A DNA stretch of 64,000 nucleotides from Pseudomonas migulae (GTDB taxonomy: Bacteria; Pseudomonadota; Gammaproteobacteria; Pseudomonadales; Pseudomonadaceae): contig NZ_JALJWR010000001.1 in assembly GCF_024169315.1 (NCBI RefSeq), positions 5,754,501 to 5,818,500 of the forward strand, given 5' to 3'. Position 1 is the first letter of the stretch, and each line of letters begins with the position of its first letter. Below, in pieces: positions 1 through 8,799 of this stretch. The notes under the pieces are model-generated. The model did not search any database, was not told the DNA's origin, and was given only the letters and a program-made list of their open reading frames with translations. The translations under genes and the position numbers were made by a program.

Positions 1-73
1 ACGGCAGCGGACGAAGAATCGGTTGGCCTTCGACATCTTCGGCGCGGGGGCGGATCACGAGGGGAGAGTTCAT
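1..73 (-). CDS. Pirin family protein (5' part only)
   Basis: Only the first 24 codons are in the window; the gene runs off the left edge. The start is the ATG at 73-71 and the peptide begins MNSPLVIRPRAEDVEGQP, which resembles the N-terminus of bacterial pirin / quercetin 2,3-dioxygenase-like cupins. Next to OsmC on the same strand, a pairing I recall from pseudomonads. The assignment rests on a short stretch, so it is a family guess only. Confidence 0.5.
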   Translation of the reverse strand, partial: MNSPLVIRPRAEDVEGQPILRPLP

Positions 74-134
74 GGTGCATTCCAGGCTGAGCGGGTGACG
101 CATGGAGCATAACCCGCTTGCCCGGCCCTTGCCG

Positions 135-551
135 CTATTGGCTGAACGCGCCTTCGGACAGATGGGTTTCGATGCTGACTTCAGTGGTGGTCATCAGCTT
201 GTGCACAGGGCAGCGGTCGGCCACGCGGTGCAGTTCGTCACGCTGGGCGTCAGTGAGCACACCCTTGAGCGTCAGTTTGACATGAAGGACATATTTGCCT
301 TTCTGCTCTTCACTGTTGTCGCGTTTGACCTCCACGCCGACCCCCGTCAGCGGAATGTCTTTTTTCTTCGCATACATCTTCAGGGTCAGCGCCTTGCACG
401 CGCCGAGCGCTGCATCGAAGTAATCATGTGGCTCGGGTGCCGAGCCTTCACCACCGGCGGAAGTCGGCACATCGGCAAAGAGCTCGTGGTCATCGATTTG
501 AACGCTGTGACGAAAACCTTCGGCGGAAACGGTATTGACGGTGACAGTCAT
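135..551 (-). CDS. OsmC family peroxiredoxin-like protein
   Basis: A 138-residue protein of the OsmC/Ohr fold, a family that reduces organic hydroperoxides or related thiol substrates in the cytoplasm using two cysteines. The family signatures are visible: GGEGSAPEPHDYFDAALGAC holds the first cysteine and DRCPVHKLM near the C-terminus holds the second. The start at 551 (MTVTVNTVSAEG) is preferred over upstream in-frame starts because GAGG lies six bases before it and it gives the usual family length. It probably shares a transcript with the pirin gene just downstream. Confidence 0.9.
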   Translation of the reverse strand: MTVTVNTVSAEGFRHSVQIDDHELFADVPTSAGGEGSAPEPHDYFDAALGACKALTLKMYAKKKDIPLTGVGVEVKRDNSEEQKGKYVLHVKLTLKGVLTDAQRDELHRVADRCPVHKLMTTTEVSIETHLSEGAFSQ

Positions 552-699
552 GGGAAACCTCGGCAGTAGGGAAGTCATTCGAGCAAAAAAGACCTTGAAG
601 TTATAGAGCATTCCTTCTGTGTTGCGTTCCACTTTCTTGTCGGGTGAACCCTGGCAAGTGCATCGGGGTCTACGCTGTTCATGATCCCGGAGATTGCCC

Positions 700-1704
700 G
701 TGCCTCTGAACCGCTTGAGCCTCGCCTGGTTGCTGGCGCTGTACAGCGCTTACGCCGATGCTCGCGAATATTCCTACAGCGATGCGCACCTGCATTACGT
801 GGATTTCTTCCAGGAAAGTGCGGGCATGCCGAAACTGCTTAAGGCCATGACCGATAATCACATCGACCATGTGATGATTTCCGGCATACCGGTAGCCAAG
901 AAATGGCACGAAGACGAACCCAAGCGCCCGCGCTATTACGCAGGTGATGACGCCGATGCCTATTGGTACAGCGCGACAGACACCATTGTCGCTGCGGCGG
1001 TAAACAAACTGACACCCGAACAGCGTCAGCACTTTCATCCGTTTCTGTCAGGTTTCAACCCCAACGACAAAAACTCCGCCGCTCACATCCAGCGGATGCT
1101 CGACCTCAATCCGGGCCTTTGGCAGGGCATCGGCGAGGTCTTCACCCGCCATGACGATCTGACTGCGCTGACCTCCGGTGATACACCGCGGGCCAACAAC
1201 GAAGCGATGACGCGGATCTATCACCTCGCCGCCGAAAACGACCTACCGGTGATGCTGCATTCGAATATCACTTCCAAGCGTGAGAAAAATCCGCTGTTTC
1301 TGTCGGAAATCGAAGAGCCGCTACGCAATCACCCGCATACACGCTTCATCTGGGCGCATGCCGGCAGCAGTGCGGAGATTCATCGGCACCAGACCCAGCT
1401 TGATTTTCTGTTGCCGACCCTCACGCGAATGTTGGAGGCTTATCCCAATCTGTTCATCGACTTGTCCTGGAGCATGCTCACGCCCTATCTACTGGATGAG
1501 CAGGGCAAGCCTCGCCAGGAGTGGTTGAAACTGGTGGAGCGCTTCCCGGAGCGCTTCATGATCGGCTCGGACGTGGTAGGGCGGTTCAACAAGCTTGGTA
1601 AGGAGATTCGCAGCTTCGATCCGTTTCTCGATGCGTTGCCGGAAGACGTTGCCAGAAAAGTCGCAAGGGATAACTTCCTTTCAATCCTGCCGAAACCCCT
1701 ATAG
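700..1704 (+). CDS. Secreted amidohydrolase family (TIM-barrel) protein
   Basis: About 334 residues. An N-terminal signal peptide (MPLNRLSLAWLLALYSAYADA) is followed by an amidohydrolase-2-type domain with metal-binding motifs: DAHLH near the start, LHSN in the middle, WAHAG, and GSDVV near the end. The family hydrolyses or decarboxylates small substrates in a metal-dependent reaction; the substrate here cannot be told. The GTG at 700 is preferred because GGAG at 689-692 sits seven bases upstream; an in-frame TTG at 694 is the alternative. The gene stands alone, divergent from OsmC. Confidence 0.75.
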   Translation: MPLNRLSLAWLLALYSAYADAREYSYSDAHLHYVDFFQESAGMPKLLKAMTDNHIDHVMISGIPVAKKWHEDEPKRPRYYAGDDADAYWYSATDTIVAAAVNKLTPEQRQHFHPFLSGFNPNDKNSAAHIQRMLDLNPGLWQGIGEVFTRHDDLTALTSGDTPRANNEAMTRIYHLAAENDLPVMLHSNITSKREKNPLFLSEIEEPLRNHPHTRFIWAHAGSSAEIHRHQTQLDFLLPTLTRMLEAYPNLFIDLSWSMLTPYLLDEQGKPRQEWLKLVERFPERFMIGSDVVGRFNKLGKEIRSFDPFLDALPEDVARKVARDNFLSILPKPL

Positions 1705-1771
1705 GAGCCAGCAAGCCGGCTCTTACAGTTCAGTGTCATGATTGAATAGTGGATTCGCCGCAGATGGGAGG

Positions 1772-1803
1772 CAAAAAAAAGCCCCGCGTCAGCGAGGCTT
1801 CTT
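1772..1803 (-). terminator. Rho-independent terminator after the DUF3108 gene
   Basis: A stem AAGCCCCGC / GCGAGGCTT (one mismatch) with a 4-base loop is followed, on the minus strand, by a run of eight T. It lies about 14 bases past the stop of the DUF3108 gene and would end the purM-purN-DUF3108 transcript. Confidence 0.75.
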
Positions 1804-1816
1804 GGGTCGATCCGGA

Positions 1817-2530
1817 TCAGCTGCCTTTGACAGCCTTACCGTTGACCTTGCCGTCCAGGAGCATGATGTTGTACTCCTTGCCGTCGGTTTCGACCTGTTG
1901 CAGGCGGACCAGCAGGTAATCCCAGTCCTTGGCGAACCACAGCACGGTGATGCGCTTGCTTTGTGTCGGGTCACGCACGCGCTCGACCTTGATCGCGTCG
2001 ATCTGGCCAGCCTTGGTGTCGACTTTTTCCGAACCCAGCACGCGGAAGTCATAGGTATCGACTTCGCCATCATCGACGACCTGATAGCTCATGCTTTTCT
2101 TGCCGGCGGCCACGTCGTGTTGCAGGGCCAGCTGATAGGTGGATTTGTCGACCATGCCGCGGTTGAGCGGAATGTTGACGGCGTCGCCGCGATCGGTGCC
2201 GGTGACCTTTTTGGCGGTCCAGTCGAAATCCAGGTCAGCCTTTTTCGCTTTGCCCAGGCCGCCGCGTTCAAAGTGGTAGGACTGTGGCAGCAGGGTGTCC
2301 TTGTCCAGGGTCAGAGTGCTTTCTTCGGTCAGGCTGGCGATCATCATCGAAGCCTTGAAGCTGAGCTTCCAGACACCGTTGGCTTCCTTGGTCAGGCTGC
2401 GCTCGGCAGTGCCGCTCATTGGAAGTTGCTTCCAGTCGGCGGTGTAGCTGGCGGAGAAGGGTTGAAGTTCTGTTGCCTGCGCGAAAGGCAGGGCAAGCAG
2501 AGCGCAAGCGAAGAGCAGGGCGCGACGCAT
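1817..2530 (-). CDS. DUF3108 domain-containing exported protein
   Basis: A 237-residue protein with a clear signal peptide (MRRALLFACALLALPFAQA), so it is probably periplasmic. The body matches the DUF3108 pattern in my reading: LQPFSASYTADWKQLPMSG and later repeated beta-strand-rich segments. No catalytic motif is evident and the function is unknown. The start is supported by AGGAG five bases upstream. It follows purN by only eight bases on the same strand, so it is probably co-transcribed with purine genes, an arrangement that gives no obvious functional link. Confidence 0.8.
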   Translation of the reverse strand: MRRALLFACALLALPFAQATELQPFSASYTADWKQLPMSGTAERSLTKEANGVWKLSFKASMMIASLTEESTLTLDKDTLLPQSYHFERGGLGKAKKADLDFDWTAKKVTGTDRGDAVNIPLNRGMVDKSTYQLALQHDVAAGKKSMSYQVVDDGEVDTYDFRVLGSEKVDTKAGQIDAIKVERVRDPTQSKRITVLWFAKDWDYLLVRLQQVETDGKEYNIMLLDGKVNGKAVKGS

Positions 2531-2538
2531 AAAATCTC

Positions 2539-3189
2539 CTAGGTTCGAATCAAGTGGCCGCTGGCCGCGAGTAACTTGCCATCCAGTAAAGCACCTTGTT
2601 GACCAAGTGATAAACGGCCTTCGGCAAACCAGCGTACGGCCATCGGGTAGATCAGGTGTTCCTGGGTGTGAACTCGCTGCGCCAGACTCTGCGGCGAATC
2701 GTGCAACTCTACCGGTATTACTGCCTGTACGACCAGTGGTCCGCCATCGAGTTCCTCGGTGACAAAGTGCACGGAACAGCCGTGTTCAGTGTCGCCGGCC
2801 TCCAGCGCGCGCTGATGAGTGTGTAACCCTTTGTATTTGGGTAGCAGCGAGGGATGGATGTTAAGCAGGCGGCCCGCGTAGTGGCGCACGAAGTCAGCGC
2901 TGAGGATGCGCATGAAACCGGCCAGGACCACGAGTTTGGGGTTGAAGGCGTCGATCAGTTCGATCAGCGCGGCATCGAAGGCTTCGCGGCCTTCGAACGC
3001 CTTGTGATCCAGGGAGCGGGTGTCCATACCCGCATCCCTGGCGCGTTGCAGGCCGTAGGCGTCGGCGCGGTTGGAAATCACCGCGGCGATGCGGACCGGG
3101 CTGTCGCCGGTCCGCGTGCTGTCGATCAAGGCCTGCAAGTTACTGCCGGTGCCGGACAACAGCACCACCACATCACAGGTGACGGACAT
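2539..3189 (-). CDS. purN: Phosphoribosylglycinamide formyltransferase
   Basis: A 216-residue enzyme that transfers a formyl group from 10-formyl-THF to GAR in purine synthesis (cytoplasm). Visible hallmarks are the phosphate-binding LLSGTGSNLQAL near the N-terminus, NIHPSLLPKYKGLHTHQRAL with the catalytic Asn-His pair, and HFVTEELDGGP with the catalytic Asp. The start at 3189 ([13 protein letters not shown]) overlaps the purM stop by one base (TAATG), which argues for translational coupling. Length is typical of the family. Confidence 0.97.
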   Translation of the reverse strand: MSVTCDVVVLLSGTGSNLQALIDSTRTGDSPVRIAAVISNRADAYGLQRARDAGMDTRSLDHKAFEGREAFDAALIELIDAFNPKLVVLAGFMRILSADFVRHYAGRLLNIHPSLLPKYKGLHTHQRALEAGDTEHGCSVHFVTEELDGGPLVVQAVIPVELHDSPQSLAQRVHTQEHLIYPMAVRWFAEGRLSLGQQGALLDGKLLAASGHLIRT

Positions 3190-4247
3190 TAATGAGCCTT
3201 GAGGTTCTTCAGTTCGACCTGAGCCGCGCCTTCGGCAGCGGTGGCGATCTGACCGATGACCCAAGGCTGCTCGCCGGCTTCACGCAGCACGTTCAGCGCG
3301 GTTTCAACGTGCTCTTGAGCGACGCAGATGACCATGCCAACGCCGCAGTTCAGCACGCGGTGCATTTCGTTTTCGTCAACGTTGCCTTTCTCTTGCAGCC
3401 AGTCGAACACGGCAGGGCGAGTCCAGCTTGCAACGTCAACCACCGCTTGAGCGCCTTTTGGCAGCACGCGCGGGATGTTGTCCAGCAGGCCGCCACCGGT
3501 GATGTGGGCCATCGCCTTGACTGCGCCGGTTTCCTTGATCAGCTTCAACAGCGGCTTCACGTAGATACGGGTCGGGGCCATCAGCAGGTCGGTCAGCGGT
3601 TTGCCGTCGAGCTCGATGTTCTCGATGTCGGCACCGGACACTTCGATGATCTTGCGGATCAGCGAGTAGCCGTTGGAGTGCGGGCCGGAGGACGGCAGGG
3701 CCAGCAGGGCATCGCCGGCAGCGACTTTCGAACCGTCGATGATTTCGGACTTTTCCACGACGCCGACGCAGAAGCCGGCCAGGTCGTAGTCTTCGCCTTC
3801 GTACATGCCCGGCATTTCAGCGGTTTCGCCGCCGACCAGGGAGCAGCCGGACAGTTCGCAGCCTGCGCCGATGCCGGTCACGACCTGGGTCGCGGTTTCG
3901 ACGTTCAGTTTGCCGGTGGCGTAGTAGTCGAGGAAGAACAGCGGCTCGGCGCCGCAGACCACCAGGTCGTTCACGCACATGGCCACCAGGTCGATGCCGA
4001 TGCTGTCGTGCTTGTTCAGGTTCAAGGCCAGGCGCAGCTTGGTGCCGACGCCGTCAGTACCGGAAACCAGCACAGGCTGCTTGTAGCCGGCCGGGATTTC
4101 GCAGAGGGCGCCAAAACCGCCCAGGCCGCCCATGACTTCCGGGCGCGCAGTGCGCTTGGCGACGCTCTTGATGCGTTCGACCAATGCTTCACCGGCGTCG
4201 ATGTCTACACCGGCGTCCTTGTAGCTCAGGGAGGGTTGCTTGCTCAT
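3189..4247 (-). CDS. purM: Phosphoribosylformylglycinamidine cyclo-ligase (AIR synthetase)
   Basis: A 352-residue enzyme that closes FGAM to AIR using ATP, one step on from the FGAM synthetase in purine synthesis. Recognised by [17 protein letters not shown] at the N-terminus, [12 protein letters not shown], the conserved [28 protein letters not shown] and [13 protein letters not shown]. The start at 4247 gives [11 protein letters not shown]; longer in-frame starts add unrelated residues. First gene of a purM-purN unit, divergent from the DUF2066 gene. Confidence 0.98.
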   Translation of the reverse strand: MSKQPSLSYKDAGVDIDAGEALVERIKSVAKRTARPEVMGGLGGFGALCEIPAGYKQPVLVSGTDGVGTKLRLALNLNKHDSIGIDLVAMCVNDLVVCGAEPLFFLDYYATGKLNVETATQVVTGIGAGCELSGCSLVGGETAEMPGMYEGEDYDLAGFCVGVVEKSEIIDGSKVAAGDALLALPSSGPHSNGYSLIRKIIEVSGADIENIELDGKPLTDLLMAPTRIYVKPLLKLIKETGAVKAMAHITGGGLLDNIPRVLPKGAQAVVDVASWTRPAVFDWLQEKGNVDENEMHRVLNCGVGMVICVAQEHVETALNVLREAGEQPWVIGQIATAAEGAAQVELKNLKAH

Positions 4248-4631
4248 GATCCAGGCCTTTAGGGGGGATTCAGGGGTAACGACCGAGTCCAGTGGGACCG
4301 CCGAAACAAACGAAGGGCATGTGCCTTGCGCGAATTTCAGGGCGCCCGGCTGTTGCCGGTCTGCGAAGGCGCGCGATTTTATCAGGCTTGAGGGGCAGCG
4401 GCCATCCTCAGGCCGACAGCAGGGGCATATCGATACAAAAAAACCGTTATTGCCCGTGTTGGTTGCCTCCCGCTTGGCTGTATAAGGTATCGCGATTAAC
4501 CGTCTATCGTTATGGCAGTGCGAAAAACTTAACCGGGACGTGTGAATGTTTTGCGCCGGGCGATGGTCACAGCCTTGCTCGATTATCTTCATGCGCTCAG
4601 TTCCAGCCGCTCTTGTCGTCAGGAATCTTCC
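4248..4631. promoter_or_regulatory. Divergent promoter region purM / DUF2066
   Basis: A 384-base gene-free gap between two divergent operons, so it must hold promoters for both. On the plus strand TTGGTT (4459-4464), a 16-base spacer and TATAAG (4481-4486) make a plausible sigma-70 promoter for the DUF2066 gene, implying a leader of about 140 bases. I could not pick a convincing minus-strand promoter for purM. The in-frame extensions of both genes into this gap look non-coding. Confidence 0.4.
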
Positions 4632-5690
4632 ATGCGTTTTTTCAAATCATTGTTTGTGGGTTGTTTGTCTCTGGTCAGCCTGGCGAGTCATGCCGAAACC
4701 GTCAAAAGCCTTTATCTGGTGCGCGAGCCTGTCACCAGTCAGGCACCGGAAGAGCGTGATCAAGCCACTCAGCGTGCGCTCGACACGCTGGTGTTGCGCC
4801 TGACCGGCGATCCCAAGGCCGTGCAAAGTCCGGGGTTGGCGGCCGTTCGCAAGGACCCGCAGCAGATCATCAGCCAATACGGTTTCGAGGCCGGCCCGCC
4901 GGAAGTGCTGAAGGTGGATTTCGATCCGGCCAGCACCGAGCAGGCGTTGCGCCGCGCCGGGCTGTCCTTGTGGGGTGCGAACCGGCCATCGATTCTGACG
5001 TGGTGGCTGAACGACTCAACGGAAGGTTCGAGTCTGGTCGGTGATGGTCAGGCCAGTGCTGCACCGTTACGTCGCGCGGCACAACACCGTGGCCTGCCGC
5101 TGCGTCTGCCACTGGCGGACTTGAGCGAGCAACTGGTCGCCACGGCGCCGAATCTTGAAGGCACGGATGCGGCGCCGTTGCGCGGCGCATCGGATCGCTA
5201 CAACGCTGACGCCTTGCTGGCCGTGCATGCCCGGGAAGAGAGTGGCCAATGGCAGGCCAAATGGCATCTGTGGCTGGGCGATCAGAAGGAAGCGGGCAGC
5301 GTGCAGGGCGCGGATCAGGCTGCCGTGGCCGACGCGGTGATGCTGGCGGTCAGTCAGCGCCTGGCGCCACGCTTTGTGGTCAAGCCCGGGATGTCGGGCG
5401 AGCAGTTGCTGGAAGTACAGGGCATGAATCTGGAGCGTTATGCGACGCTTGGGCGTTTGCTCGAGCCGTTTGGCGCGCGCCTGCAGAGTGTTGACGCTGA
5501 CCGGGTTCTCTACCGGGTCAACGGCAGCGCCGAACAGTTGCGGTCACAGTTGTCGCTGGCGAAGTTGCAAGAGGTTCCGGCGGGTGAGGCCCCGGCACCG
5601 ACAGCACCTGTTCAGCCGGTGGCCGAAGGATCGGCGCCCGCTGTCGCGCCACCGCCTGCGCCGGTGCCGCAACTGCGTTTCCGTTGGTAA
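4632..5690 (+). CDS. DUF2066 domain-containing exported protein
   Basis: A 352-residue protein with a signal peptide ([21 protein letters not shown]) and a DUF2066 body ([20 protein letters not shown] ... [13 protein letters not shown]). The tail, roughly residues 320-345, is rich in proline and alanine. Function unknown; the family is common in gammaproteobacteria next to hda and an AI-2E-type permease, as here. AGGAA six bases upstream supports this start over the longer frame from 4542. Probably first gene of a DUF2066-permease(-hda) unit. Confidence 0.82.
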   Translation: MRFFKSLFVGCLSLVSLASHAETVKSLYLVREPVTSQAPEERDQATQRALDTLVLRLTGDPKAVQSPGLAAVRKDPQQIISQYGFEAGPPEVLKVDFDPASTEQALRRAGLSLWGANRPSILTWWLNDSTEGSSLVGDGQASAAPLRRAAQHRGLPLRLPLADLSEQLVATAPNLEGTDAAPLRGASDRYNADALLAVHAREESGQWQAKWHLWLGDQKEAGSVQGADQAAVADAVMLAVSQRLAPRFVVKPGMSGEQLLEVQGMNLERYATLGRLLEPFGARLQSVDADRVLYRVNGSAEQLRSQLSLAKLQEVPAGEAPAPTAPVQPVAEGSAPAVAPPPAPVPQLRFRW

Positions 5691-5728
5691 GGTTTTCTTT
5701 CTTTATATAGATGCAGATGGAGTGGTAC

Positions 5729-6802
5729 ATGGCCGATACGCGGCGTTGGTTCTGGTTGGGTGGGGTGGTTCTGCTCTGCGCGTTTATTTGGCTGTTGCAT
5801 CCGATTCTGACGCCGTTTCTGGTGGCGCTGCTGTTGGCCTATCTGTTCGACCCGTTGGTGGATCGCCTGGAAAAGGCCGGCCTGTCCCGGACCTGGGGCG
5901 TGGTGGCAGTGTTCGCGCTGTTCACTTTGATCTTCACCACATTGCTGCTGGTGCTGGTGCCGATGCTCGCCAAGCAGTTGTTTCGCTTGTACGAACTGGC
6001 GCCGCAGATGCTCGACTGGTTGCAGCACACCGCGTTGCCGTGGGCGCAATCGAAGTTCGGGTTGTCGGATGGTTTCTGGAAGTTCGACAAGCTCAAAGCG
6101 GCGATCAGCGAGCACATGGGCCAGACCACTGACATTGTCGGCGTGGTGTTGAGTCAGGCGACCGCCTCCGGCCTTGCGTTGATCGGTTGGCTGGCCAATC
6201 TGGTGCTGATCCCGGTGGTGAGCTTCTATCTATTGCGGGACTGGGACCTGATGATGGCCAAGATCCGCAGCCTGCTGCCTCGTGACCGTGAAGAACGCGT
6301 GGTGGTCCTGGCGGGTGAATGCCATGAAGTGCTCGGCGCGTTCGTGCGCGGGCAATTGCTGGTGATGGTGGCGCTGGGCGTGATCTATTCGGCGGGCCTG
6401 ATGCTGGTAGGGCTCGAGCTGGGGTTGCTGATCGGGATGATCGCCGGCCTGGCGGCGATTGTGCCGTACATGGGGTTTGTCATCGGGATTGGCGCGGCGC
6501 TGATTGCCGGCCTGTTCCAGTTCGGTGGCGACTTGTACCCCATGTTTGGCATCGTCGCGGTGTTCATGGTCGGCCAGGCGCTGGAGGGCATGGTATTGAC
6601 GCCGTTGCTGGTGGGTGACCGGATCGGTCTGCACCCGGTGGCGGTGATCTTCGCGATTCTGGCGGGTGGTGAACTGTTCGGTTTTACCGGCGTGTTGCTG
6701 GCGCTCCCCGTAGCGGCGGTGATCATGGTTCTGGTGCGCCATGTGCATGATTTGTATAAAGATTCTGATATCTACAGTGGTGTCGACGAACCTGAGCTCT
6801 AA
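5729..6802 (+). CDS. AI-2E family transporter (PerM-like membrane protein)
   Basis: A 357-residue inner-membrane protein with many hydrophobic segments and the family layout: two N-terminal helices (FWLGGVVLLCAFIWLLHPIL), a soluble middle section, then a conserved C-terminal bundle with LLIGMIAGLAAIVPYMGFVIG and an EGMVLTPLLVGDRIGLHP loop. The family includes AI-2 exporters and Na+/H+ antiporters; substrate here is unknown. The ATG at 5729 is preferred over those at 5711 and 5717 because GGAG at 5719-5722 is correctly spaced. It follows the DUF2066 gene by 38 bases. Confidence 0.9.
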   Translation: MADTRRWFWLGGVVLLCAFIWLLHPILTPFLVALLLAYLFDPLVDRLEKAGLSRTWGVVAVFALFTLIFTTLLLVLVPMLAKQLFRLYELAPQMLDWLQHTALPWAQSKFGLSDGFWKFDKLKAAISEHMGQTTDIVGVVLSQATASGLALIGWLANLVLIPVVSFYLLRDWDLMMAKIRSLLPRDREERVVVLAGECHEVLGAFVRGQLLVMVALGVIYSAGLMLVGLELGLLIGMIAGLAAIVPYMGFVIGIGAALIAGLFQFGGDLYPMFGIVAVFMVGQALEGMVLTPLLVGDRIGLHPVAVIFAILAGGELFGFTGVLLALPVAAVIMVLVRHVHDLYKDSDIYSGVDEPEL

Positions 6803-7003
6803 GGGGGTACGATGACGCGTCGCGGGCAGTCTGGTTCAGTGCCAGGCTGGCCCGTGCCACCTGCGCAACTGTCACTTGCGCCGCCAAAGAAACGCCCATG
6901 AAAGCGGTGCGATAACGCAAACCTTTGATTTTGCTTATGGTCTGTCGCATTGTGCGGTCAGCTTCACGGGTATAAACTTCGCAAACTTTACACAGAGGCC
7001 ACT

Positions 7004-7024
7004 AACGGTTCCTTTGGAACTGTT
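7004..7024 (+). promoter_or_regulatory. Hairpin just before the hda start
   Basis: AACGGTTCC and GGAACTGTT (one G-T pair) flank a three-base loop and end nine bases before the hda ATG. The only purine-rich ribosome-binding candidate (GGAA, 7016-7019) lies in the right arm, so folding could limit hda translation. Structure is inferred by eye. Confidence 0.35.
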
Positions 7025-7032
7025 CAGTCAGC

Positions 7033-7737
7033 ATGAAACCGATTCAGCTGCCCCTAGGTGTGCGTCTGCGTGATGACGCTACCTTTATCAATTACTACCC
7101 AGGCGCCAATGCCGCTGCACTCGGCTATGTCGAGCGGCTGTGCGAAGCCGACGCCGGCTGGACCGAAAGCCTGATTTATCTCTGGGGCAAGCACGGGGTA
7201 GGGCGCACGCATTTGTTGCAGGCGGCCTGTTTGCGCTTCGAACAGATGGGTGAAACGGCGGTGTATCTGCCACTGGCCGAGTTGATGGATCGCGGCATCG
7301 AAATTCTCGACAACCTCGAACAGTACGAACTGGTCTGCCTGGATGATCTGCAGGCGGTGGCCGGCAAGGCGGACTGGGAAGAAGCGTTGTTCCATCTGTT
7401 CAATCGCCTGCGTGACAGCGGTCGGCGCCTGCTGATTGCCGCGTCGACGTCACCGCGTGAATTGCCGGTGAAGCTGGCGGACCTGAAATCCCGTCTCACG
7501 CTGGCGCTGATTTTTCAGATGCGACCGCTGTCCGACGAAGACAAATTGCGTGCCTTGCAACTTCGTGCGTCCCGTCGTGGATTGCACCTGACCGATGAAG
7601 TCGGACATTTTATCCTGACCCGTGGCACTCGCAGCATGAGCGCGCTGTTCGAACTGCTTGAGCGTCTCGATCAGGCCTCTCTTCAAGCTCAGCGCAAGCT
7701 GACCATTCCGTTCCTTAAAGAGACGCTGGGCTGGTAA
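7033..7737 (+). CDS. hda: DnaA regulatory inactivator Hda
   Basis: A 234-residue AAA+ protein related to DnaA domain III. In E. coli Hda binds the loaded beta clamp and stimulates ATP hydrolysis by DnaA, preventing re-initiation. The P-loop is the Hda-type degenerate form WGKHGVGRTH (residues 51-60) with Arg in place of the usual Lys; Walker B is LVCLDDLQAV and the sensor/Arg-finger region follows LPVKLADLKSRL. There is no C-terminal DNA-binding domain, which separates it from DnaA. The N-terminal QLPLGVRL fits the clamp-binding motif. It is downstream of the AI-2E permease with a 230-base gap, so it probably also has its own promoter. Confidence 0.95.
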   Translation: MKPIQLPLGVRLRDDATFINYYPGANAAALGYVERLCEADAGWTESLIYLWGKHGVGRTHLLQAACLRFEQMGETAVYLPLAELMDRGIEILDNLEQYELVCLDDLQAVAGKADWEEALFHLFNRLRDSGRRLLIAASTSPRELPVKLADLKSRLTLALIFQMRPLSDEDKLRALQLRASRRGLHLTDEVGHFILTRGTRSMSALFELLERLDQASLQAQRKLTIPFLKETLGW

Positions 7738-7950
7738 AGCCCAAGTCCTGCAAGGGTTTTGGCATATTTCAGGCGCCAAAAAGTTCGCTTTCCTACAGGG
7801 TGTAGGCCGCGCAAGCGTCTAAATGGGGCTTAAGCGCTTAGATGGAAACGCGAAACCGGAAAGTCACATAAAGTTCGATTGAATTTGCAAATGAGGATGA
7901 TAGCGGGCATAGTCTCGGCTTCTTTACAACTATCAGCCACGGTCGTGCCC

Positions 7951-8577
7951 ATGCTAAATCGCTTTGCACCCCTCGTGCCTCTCGCACTCGTCACCCTGTT
8001 GTTCGGTTGCGCAGCCCACACTCCAGTGTCGGAGCAAGCGCCTCAACAGCAGGTTAAAAATTCAGTTACTGCGCAATCTTCTTCCGTTCTTTTCCAGGAA
8101 GAGCTGGCCACCGACAAAGAACTGGCTGACTTCGCCGACGGCAAGTCGTACCAGCTTCCGGTTCTGGCCGACAGCATCCTCGAACGTGGCATGTCCCTGA
8201 TCGGTACCCGTTACCGTTTCGGCGGCACCTCCGAGGCTGGCTTCGATTGCAGCGGTTTCATCGGATATCTGTTCCGCGAAGAGGCCGGCATGAACCTGCC
8301 GCGTTCCACTCGCGAAATGATCAACGTGGACGCACCGCTGGTTGCTCGCAGTGCGCTCAAGCCGGGCGACCTGCTGTTCTTCGCCACCAACGGCCGTCGC
8401 GGTCGTGTCAGTCACGCCGGGATCTACCTCGGTGACAACCAGTTCATCCACTCCAGCAGCCGCAAAAGCGGTGGTGTCCGGGTCGATAGCCTGGGCGACA
8501 GCTACTGGAGCAAGACCTTCATCGAAGCCAAGCGTGCACTCGCGATGGCCCCGACCGTGGTCACGGCCCGCAAGTAA
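7951..8577 (+). CDS. NlpC/P60 family lipoprotein, Spr/MepS-like (copy 1)
   Basis: A 208-residue lipoprotein. The signal peptide ends in the lipobox LFGC (Cys20). The C-terminal half is a C40 cysteine-peptidase domain, with the catalytic Cys in FDCSGFIGYLF, the His in VSHAGIYLG and a further polar residue in FIHSSS. Such enzymes cleave peptide cross-links or stem peptides in peptidoglycan and are likely anchored in the outer membrane. The start at 7951 is chosen because it opens the lipoprotein signal; no clear Shine-Dalgarno is visible. A paralogue follows at 8800. Confidence 0.9.
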   Translation: MLNRFAPLVPLALVTLLFGCAAHTPVSEQAPQQQVKNSVTAQSSSVLFQEELATDKELADFADGKSYQLPVLADSILERGMSLIGTRYRFGGTSEAGFDCSGFIGYLFREEAGMNLPRSTREMINVDAPLVARSALKPGDLLFFATNGRRGRVSHAGIYLGDNQFIHSSSRKSGGVRVDSLGDSYWSKTFIEAKRALAMAPTVVTARK

Positions 8578-8587
8578 TGCTTCAGCC

Positions 8588-8609
8588 TGTCGTCACTTCG
8601 GTGGCGACA
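8588..8609 (+). promoter_or_regulatory. UUCG-loop hairpin after the first NlpC gene
   Basis: Nine paired bases (one G-U) closed by a TTCG tetraloop, lying ten bases past the stop codon. No T-run follows, so it is more likely a 3'-end stabilising hairpin than a terminator. Confidence 0.4.
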
Positions 8610-8667
8610 AAAAGCCGCTCTGCAACAGAGTAGGCGGACAGTTTGTAAGGCGAACTTAAAGTCTTAC

Positions 8668-8695
8668 TTGAAGTTTGCCGCATAGCCGCTAGAAT
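8668..8695 (+). promoter_or_regulatory. Candidate sigma-70 promoter upstream of the second NlpC gene
   Basis: TTGAAG (8668-8673), a 16-base spacer and TAGAAT (8690-8695) form a good -35/-10 pair. Transcription would begin near 8702 and meet a strong terminator only about 15 bases later. Confidence 0.45.
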
Positions 8696-8716
8696 CCTGA
8701 TCTATTATTGATGGCA

Positions 8717-8750
8717 AACCGCCTGCGTCCTGCGCAGGCGGTTTTCTTTT
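8717..8750 (+). terminator. Strong Rho-independent terminator / attenuator
   Basis: A perfect 11-base stem AACCGCCTGCG / CGCAGGCGGTT with a 5-base loop is followed by TTCTTTT. It ends the first NlpC gene's transcript and would also attenuate a transcript from the promoter at 8668-8695. Confidence 0.85.
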
Positions 8751-8799
8751 CTGCCCTGTCGGCAGAAAAAAGCCGCAGCCAGATCAGGATGTTCTGCTT

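Noticed and set aside
1702-1730. REP-like sequence after the amidohydrolase gene
   Set aside because: GAGCCAGCAAGCCGGCTC resembles a REP core but is short and single; too degenerate to call.
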